A DNA stretch of 11,142 bases, taken from positions 1 through 11,142 of the forward strand of contig CAMAWS010000057.1 of assembly GCA_945861845.1 (NCBI GenBank), in the 5' to 3' direction. The translations under genes were made by a program, and so were the position numbers. Of the stretch, positions 6,778-11,142 are shown piece by piece. The notes beneath the pieces are model-generated. The model ran no database searches. It was given only the letters and a program-made list of their open reading frames with translations, and was not told the DNA's origin. Each line of letters starts with the position of its first letter. Within the stretch, counting starts at the first letter, position 1. This DNA is from Candidatus Sulfopaludibacter sp. SbA3. GTDB taxonomy: Bacteria > Acidobacteriota > Terriglobia > 20CM-2-55-15.

Positions 6778-8313
6778 CTAAATGGCGAGCTTGGCCTGGA
6801 GGTTCAGTTCAACATCCGTGGCGGACAGTTCAAGGCTCCGCGGCAGCGGAACGAGGTCGAAGCCGTAGCGCTGTTTTCTCATTTCGCGATAATCCTCAAC
6901 GGAATCGCGACGCACCCGCCAGATGCCGCCAGCCATCGGATGCATTTCTTTCCATGCGGCATACCGCGAGAAAAGCGGAAATCCGAATCCGGGCAGCATG
7001 CCGTACGAAGCGTTCCTGCGTAGGTTGGCCCATGTCGCCTTCAAGACGTGAGGCGCACGATAATATTCGCGATAACAATCGAAGAGCAGGGACTGGAGTT
7101 CGCCATGGCCTAGATTGGGATGGCGCCAGGTCGGCGCAGTTCCATCAAATCGATCGAGGTTTTTTTCGGTTATGAGTCCTTGCGCCAGGAAATCGTCGTA
7201 TTGGTCCGTTCCCGGAATAGGCGTCAGTATGTAGAAGGATGCGACGTCCGGTGCGAGTTCGCGTAACACCCGGAGGTGCTGCTGAATTGTAGCGCGCGTG
7301 TCATTCGGAAATCCGATGATGTTCGAGAAGTGGGTGCTGAAACCGTGCTTCCTGCAGAGACGAACGATCTCGCTGTAAAGCTCGGGATGATTCTGCGCCT
7401 TATGCGCTGCGATGAGCGTCTTCCTGTTGAACGATTCCACTCCGACGAACATTTGAAAGCAGCCGGCCCGGCCCATCAGTTCGATCAACTCTTCCTGCCT
7501 GGCTATTTGCGTGTCGCATTGCACGAAAAACTTCAATCCGATCTTTTCGTCGATCATCTGCTGCATGAGGGCTGCAGCGTCGGGATACTTGTTGAAGTTG
7601 TCGGATGTGAACATCACCATGTGGACCCCGGCAGCCTTCGTCGCCCGCAGGGTAGCCATCGTCGTTTCAATGCCCTGGCTTCGAATCTGGCGGCCCGCGA
7701 TCTTGATTACCGAACAGAAGTTGCAGGTGAAGGGACAGCCGCGTGCGGGATAAACCCCCATCATGGGTACGACATATCGCCGAAGGTCTTGCGCAGACAA
7801 GGGAGTAACGACGGGAGAGTCCAATTCCCGTTCCCACCGTTGTTCACCCCCGTATGCCGGCTTCAGTTCGCCGTCGATTGCGTCGCGTATGATGGCCGGC
7901 CAGATCATTTCCGCTTCGGCGAGGGCAAAACTGACGCCGGAGTTTTCAAACATGCTGGTGTCGCATGTCATTGGATGTGGCCCGCCAATAACGCAATGGG
8001 ACACGCCGTTTGCGTGAGCGTAAGCGGCAAGATCCAGGCTCCGATGGAACTGGTGGGACTGCACGCCAACAAGCGCCAGGAGGGTTGGGCAGTCCGTTTG
8101 GTGCAGGTATTTGAGGTACTCCAGGTCGGTTTGGACGTACTCATCGATTGCGATGGTCTGGAGTTCCACGCCATCGAGCGATGCGGGCGTCATGCTTCTC
8201 AGGAAAGGTACCGTGCTGTTCGGCATGAAGCCGCGCCGGAAGCGCTCGACGTATCCATCGAGGCTATACTTACTGGGCTTTAGAATGACGATTCGAAGTT
8301 TTGGAACTGCCAT
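6778..8313 (-). CDS. B12-binding-domain-type radical SAM protein
   Basis: The 511-residue protein has the layout of class B (cobalamin-binding-type) radical SAM enzymes. Residues about 5-150 look like a Rossmann-like B12-binding domain (LLALVGVQSHQFHRS, 78-92; VIGGPHP, 108-114) without the DxHxxG lower-ligand motif, as in many of the class. The radical SAM core follows: RGCPFTCNFC (191-200) with cluster cysteines 193, 197 and 200, FTSDNF at 235-240, and VGVES at 290-294. A C-terminal region rich in Trp, Tyr and Arg (about 400-511) has no second cysteine cluster and no domain I can name. Class members perform methylations, ring closures and other radical reactions on lipids, peptides, antibiotics or pigments; the substrate here is unknown. 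The ATG (8311-8313) has GAGGTA 4 nt upstream. It is the first gene of a two-gene unit with the mbfA-like gene and diverges from the cytochrome c gene. Confidence 0.9.
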   Translation of the reverse strand: MAVPKLRIVILKPSKYSLDGYVERFRRGFMPNSTVPFLRSMTPASLDGVELQTIAIDEYVQTDLEYLKYLHQTDCPTLLALVGVQSHQFHRSLDLAAYAHANGVSHCVIGGPHPMTCDTSMFENSGVSFALAEAEMIWPAIIRDAIDGELKPAYGGEQRWERELDSPVVTPLSAQDLRRYVVPMMGVYPARGCPFTCNFCSVIKIAGRQIRSQGIETTMATLRATKAAGVHMVMFTSDNFNKYPDAAALMQQMIDEKIGLKFFVQCDTQIARQEELIELMGRAGCFQMFVGVESFNRKTLIAAHKAQNHPELYSEIVRLCRKHGFSTHFSNIIGFPNDTRATIQQHLRVLRELAPDVASFYILTPIPGTDQYDDFLAQGLITEKNLDRFDGTAPTWRHPNLGHGELQSLLFDCYREYYRAPHVLKATWANLRRNASYGMLPGFGFPLFSRYAAWKEMHPMAGGIWRVRRDSVEDYREMRKQRYGFDLVPLPRSLELSATDVELNLQAKLAI

Positions 8314-8347
8314 GAAGTACCTCGATCATAGCCCCCTTCAAAGCATC

Positions 8348-8378
8348 TTGGAAGCATGGCGCGATTCTGGAGTAATAT
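8348..8378 (+). promoter_or_regulatory. Weak candidate promoter of the cytochrome c gene
   Basis: In the 106-bp divergent spacer (8314-8419) the plus strand has TTGGAA (8348-8353) and TAATAT (8373-8378) separated by 19 bp, about 40 bp before the cytochrome start. The spacing is longer than the preferred 17 bp, so this is only a candidate. The spacer must hold promoters for both directions; I could not pick a good one for the radical SAM gene. Confidence 0.25.
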
Positions 8379-8419
8379 TGGTGCGCATTTATTGACTTTT
8401 TTTGAGAAGGAGAATGGAA

Positions 8420-8938
8420 ATGAAGTGGACCATTGGAAGAGGTTTTCTGTGGATCTGGACGACGATTGCAATGACAGCTATGGCCTTTGCGGCCGTCCAG
8501 GAAGTCAAGCTCCCGGAAGGAGCGGGAAAGAAGCTCCTCGAGGACAAGTGCACCGCATGTCACGACCTGTCCCTGGTCACGGAGAAACGCGCTTCCAGAG
8601 ACGCGTGGGCGGAAACCGTTCAGATGATGAAACTGTCCGGAGCGGACCTGAACGATGCGGAGACCACCACTCTTGTCGACTATCTTGCGGCGAACCTGGG
8701 GCCCGCAGGTTCCGCGCCTGCAGCGGCTGGCGGCCTGCCGGCAGGGGACGGAAAGAATATTGTCGAGGGCGCCTGCACATCATGTCACGGCGTGGATTAC
8801 ATCACCGACGCGCACTACTCCAAGGACCAGTGGACCGAAGTTGTCGAACGGATGAAGCTTTCCGGCGCCGCCGTTCAGGACAGCGAGATGCCGGCGCTGG
8901 TTGACTACCTGACCAAAAACTTCGGGCCCAGGCAGTAG
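8420..8938 (+). CDS. Exported dihaem cytochrome c with duplicated domain
   Basis: The 172-residue protein is an exported c-type cytochrome for periplasmic electron transfer. An N-terminal signal sequence (hydrophobic core about 8-25, with AFAA at 22-25) is followed by two similar domains. Each has a covalent haem site (CTACH, 44-48; CTSCH, 119-123), a Trp about 15 residues after the haem His (63, 138), the block MKLSGA (70-75, 145-150) and a LVDYL helix (85-89, 160-164), closing on an NxGP turn. Met70 and Met145 are candidate sixth ligands. An Ala/Gly/Pro linker (95-109) joins the halves. I chose ATG 8420 because AGAAGGAGA (8405-8413) then stands 7 nt away; the upstream TTG (8402) and ATG (8414) would overlap or abut that site. 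The redox partner is unknown; related single domains occur beside or fused to periplasmic dehydrogenases. It diverges from the radical SAM gene. Confidence 0.9.
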   Translation: MKWTIGRGFLWIWTTIAMTAMAFAAVQEVKLPEGAGKKLLEDKCTACHDLSLVTEKRASRDAWAETVQMMKLSGADLNDAETTTLVDYLAANLGPAGSAPAAAGGLPAGDGKNIVEGACTSCHGVDYITDAHYSKDQWTEVVERMKLSGAAVQDSEMPALVDYLTKNFGPRQ

Positions 8939-8957
8939 CTGACGCAATTTGACCATG

Positions 8958-8980
8958 GCGGGCGGTCACAGACCGCCCGC
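8958..8980. repeat. Perfect GC-rich palindrome after the cytochrome gene
   Basis: GCGGGCGGTC (8958-8967) and GACCGCCCGC (8971-8980) form a perfect 10-bp stem with a 3-nt loop, 20 bp after the cytochrome stop codon. It looks like a REP-type dispersed palindrome. No T-run follows, so it is not a standard terminator, but in RNA it could protect the cytochrome message or damp read-through into the carbonic anhydrase gene. Confidence 0.75.
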
Positions 8981-9039
8981 ACAGCCACACTGATCCAGCC
9001 TGCCGTTCTGTCAGCGCAATTAATCTTCAGAGGTTTCTC

Positions 9040-9564
9040 ATGCTGCACGAGTACTTGGGGAAATGGCCGAAACTCGGTGAACGTGTCTTCATCGCCGGGG
9101 GCGCCCAGATTGTTGGCGATGTGGAAATAGGCGATCACTCCAGCGTGTGGTTCAACTCGGTGCTGCGCGGAGACGTGCATCATGTCCGGATAGGCAGGTA
9201 CACCAACATCCAGGATGGATCGGTGGGACATGTCATGCGGAACCAGTGTCCCCTGATTCTCCAGGACTACATTACCGTTGGACACGGGTGCATGCTTCAC
9301 GGTTGCACGATCGAGTCGCACTGCCTGATCGGGATGCGAGCAACGATCATGAACAATGCGACGATCGGCGCGTACTCGATTGTCGGCGCCGGCGCCCTCG
9401 TGACAGAAGACACGATCGTTCCCCCACGCAGCCTTATCACGGGGATGCCTGCCAAAGTGAAACGCGAACTCACCGACAAAGAGGTGGCCTGGATCGATGA
9501 GTTTGCCCAGAGATACTACGAGTACAAAGAAACTTATCTAAAAATGAAAGGCGACCTGGTTTAG
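9040..9564 (+). CDS. Gamma-class carbonic anhydrase family protein
   Basis: The 174-residue protein is a left-handed beta-helix of hexapeptide repeats from the gamma carbonic anhydrase family (CamH/YrdA/PaaY-like). The repeats run from about residue 15 to 135, then a C-terminal helix (145-170) packs on the trimer. The three zinc-binding histidines are present: His64 (GSVGHV, 60-65), His82 and His87 (VGHGCMLHGC, 80-89). The conserved Arg-Gly-Asp (43-45) and NIQDG (56-60) are also present. With all metal ligands kept, reversible CO2 hydration is possible, but many homologues show weak or no activity, so the physiological role is open. The ATG at 9040 has AGAGG (9029-9033) 6 nt upstream. The aspS start lies 10 bp after its stop codon, so the two are probably co-transcribed. 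No signal peptide; cytosolic. Confidence 0.93.
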   Translation: MLHEYLGKWPKLGERVFIAGGAQIVGDVEIGDHSSVWFNSVLRGDVHHVRIGRYTNIQDGSVGHVMRNQCPLILQDYITVGHGCMLHGCTIESHCLIGMRATIMNNATIGAYSIVGAGALVTEDTIVPPRSLITGMPAKVKRELTDKEVAWIDEFAQRYYEYKETYLKMKGDLV

Positions 9565-9574
9565 AACCAACATC

Positions 9575-11142
9575 ATGGAGACTCTTAAGCGCACTCATTC
9601 ATGCGGCGAATCGACATCGTCCAACTCAGGACAAACCATTTTGTTAATGGGATGGGTCGATCGCCGGCGAGATCATGGAAACCTCATTTTTGTCGATATG
9701 CGCGACCGCGAGGGCATCACCCAGGTTGTATTCGATCCTGAGCGCAGCTCCGACGCCCACCAGCTTGCCAAATCGCTTCGCTCCGAGTTTGTCATCGGGG
9801 TGAGGGGAGCGGTCCGCGTCCGTGGGCAGGGCCTGACGAATTCCAACTTGAAGACCGGCGAAATCGAGGTAGGTGCGCAGGAACTCTGGATCTTCAACGA
9901 AGCCAAGACGACGCCATTCCCGATCGAAGACGACGCCACCACATCCGAGGAAGTGCGCCTCAAGTATCGTTATCTCGACCTGCGGCGCCCCAGGATGCAG
10001 GAAACGTTCCGGGTTCGGCATCGCATCTGCATGGCCATCCGCAGCTACATGGACAAGCAGGGATTCTGGGAAGTCGAGACGCCCATCCTCACAAAGTCCA
10101 CACCGGAAGGCGCCCGCGATTACCTCGTGCCGAGCCGGCTGTATCACGGCAGCTTTTATGCATTGCCGCAGTCGCCGCAGCTGTTCAAGCAGATCCTGAT
10201 GGTCGCCGGATTCGAGAAGTATTTCCAGATCGTGAAGTGCTTCCGCGACGAAGACCTGAGAGCTGACCGCCAGCCGGAGTTCACACAGATCGATATCGAG
10301 ATGTCGTTCCCGGACATCGACACATTGTTCACGATGATAGAAGGAATGATGGTCGAGGTGTTTGCCTTGAAGGGCATAAACATTCCGACCCCGCTTCCCA
10401 GGATGTCTTTCGAAGATGCCATGGAACGCTACGGGAGCGACAAGCCGGATACGCGATTCGAAGTGCACCTGCAGGATTTTACTGAGATTTTCAAAACAGC
10501 AGACCCCTGCACATTCCGCGAAATGGTTGATGCCGGTGACACGATTCGAGGGCTCGTGGCTCCAAAGACCGCTTATTCGCGAAAAGCGCTGGACGACATC
10601 ACCAATTACGTCAAGCAGCTTGGCGGCGCCGGAGTGGCCTGGATCAAACCGGGAGAAGACGCCGTCACGGCGGCGCCTGTCGTTAAGAATGCGGGAGCGG
10701 CCGCGATGGAAGCGGTAATCCGGAAAAGTGGAGCCATGGCCGGAGACACGGTCCTGTTGGTGGCCGGTAAGAAAGATGAGGTTCTGAATCTTCTCGGCTC
10801 GCTGAGGCTTGAGCTGGCAAGGCGTGAGAACTGGATTCCGGCGGGGAAGTGGAACATGTTCTGGGTTGTGGATTTCCCGCTTCTCGAGTTCGACGCCACC
10901 GAGCAGCGATGGGTTTCGCGGCATCATCCGTTTACGTCGCCCGCGGATGCCGACATGGAAATCCTGGAGACCAATCCTGAACAGGTTCGCGCAAAGGCTT
11001 ACGACCTGGTCTTGAATGGGACCGAAATCGGTGGCGGCTCGATTCGTATTCATCGCAGCGACCTGCAGTCCCGGATCTTCAAGCTTCTGGGCCTGAGCGA
11101 GCAGGAGGCCCGTGACAAGTTCGGGTTCTTCCTGGAGGCGCT
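9575..11142 (+). CDS. aspS: Aspartyl-tRNA synthetase, bacterial type, 3' end missing
   Basis: An open frame from ATG 9575 runs off the right edge after 522 codons; bacterial AspRS is usually near 590 residues, so most of it is here. It charges tRNA(Asp) in the cytosol as a class II synthetase. The N-terminal OB-fold anticodon domain (about 20-110) contains LMGWVDRRRDHGNLIFVDMR (24-43). The catalytic core begins at YRYLDLRRP (131-139). Motif 2, FRDEDLRADRQPEFTQID, is at 223-240, the bacterial GAD insertion spans about 285-420, and HHPFTSP (450-456) and GGGSIRIH (486-493) follow. Class II motif 3 lies beyond the window. The opening KRTHSCGE (5-12) is typical, which fixes the start despite no clear Shine-Dalgarno sequence. 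His34 and Gly86 align with the His31/Gly83 pair of non-discriminating AspRS, so it may also charge tRNA(Asn). The gene follows the carbonic anhydrase gene by 10 bp. Confidence 0.95.
   Translation, partial: METLKRTHSCGESTSSNSGQTILLMGWVDRRRDHGNLIFVDMRDREGITQVVFDPERSSDAHQLAKSLRSEFVIGVRGAVRVRGQGLTNSNLKTGEIEVGAQELWIFNEAKTTPFPIEDDATTSEEVRLKYRYLDLRRPRMQETFRVRHRICMAIRSYMDKQGFWEVETPILTKSTPEGARDYLVPSRLYHGSFYALPQSPQLFKQILMVAGFEKYFQIVKCFRDEDLRADRQPEFTQIDIEMSFPDIDTLFTMIEGMMVEVFALKGINIPTPLPRMSFEDAMERYGSDKPDTRFEVHLQDFTEIFKTADPCTFREMVDAGDTIRGLVAPKTAYSRKALDDITNYVKQLGGAGVAWIKPGEDAVTAAPVVKNAGAAAMEAVIRKSGAMAGDTVLLVAGKKDEVLNLLGSLRLELARRENWIPAGKWNMFWVVDFPLLEFDATEQRWVSRHHPFTSPADADMEILETNPEQVRAKAYDLVLNGTEIGGGSIRIHRSDLQSRIFKLLGLSEQEARDKFGFFLEA

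Noticed and set aside
6381..7175. Plus-strand open frame spanning the radical SAM/mbfA junction
   Set aside because: It runs antisense to two well-supported genes and has no ribosome binding site or recognisable motif.
7276..8283. Plus-strand open frame of 335 codons
   Set aside because: It lies opposite the radical SAM gene, whose cluster and core motifs are clear; the plus-strand product shows no family features.
8402..8419. TTG at 8402 or ATG at 8414 as start of the cytochrome gene
   Set aside because: The ribosome binding site AGAAGGAGA (8405-8413) would fall inside the coding sequence or touch the start codon; ATG 8420 gives normal spacing and a cleaner signal peptide.
9644..11053. Long minus-strand open frame of 469 codons
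   Set aside because: It is antisense to aspS, whose plus-strand frame is unmistakable; the product is His/Arg-rich with no recognisable domain, typical of a shadow frame in GC-rich sequence.

Overview
The window comes from a bacterial chromosome of moderately high GC content. No replication or conjugation genes, transposases, CRISPR arrays, tRNAs or rRNAs are visible. The mix of genes (MbfA-type iron exporter, B12-type radical SAM enzyme, DUF433/DUF5615 pair, small c-type cytochrome, GC-rich palindromes in spacers) would suit an environmental lineage such as Acidobacteriota. That placement is an impression from gene content, not a demonstrated assignment.

Left part (1-4604, all minus strand): a secreted Gln-Ala-Arg-Gly-rich protein is cut off by the left edge. 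Next come a short-chain dehydrogenase and a YhhQ-type queuosine-precursor transporter, 15 bp apart and probably co-transcribed. A 184-bp nested inverted-repeat element then fills almost the whole spacer to a full-length aconitase. The aconitase has a possible extended -10 promoter very close to its start codon.

Middle part (4605-8313, minus strand): a DUF433/DUF5615 pair with a 20-bp overlap looks like a toxin-antitoxin module. Behind it lie a terminator-like hairpin and a 36-codon remnant of a PHP-domain gene. A compact two-gene unit follows: a B12-binding-type radical SAM protein, then, after 4 bp, an MbfA-like protein with a ferritin-like domain fused to a VIT1/CCC1 membrane domain.

Right part (8420-11142, plus strand): transcription diverges at about 8314-8419. 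The plus-strand genes are an exported cytochrome c with two CxxCH haem sites in an internal duplication, a gamma-class carbonic anhydrase family protein, and aspartyl-tRNA synthetase, which runs off the right edge. The synthetase carries residues associated with a non-discriminating enzyme.

Most of the window is ordinary chromosomal metabolism. I did not find convincing evidence for a wholly new system. The stretches most worth checking are the nested palindromic element, the radical SAM/MbfA pair with its divergent dihaem cytochrome, and the decayed zone at 4605-5660.
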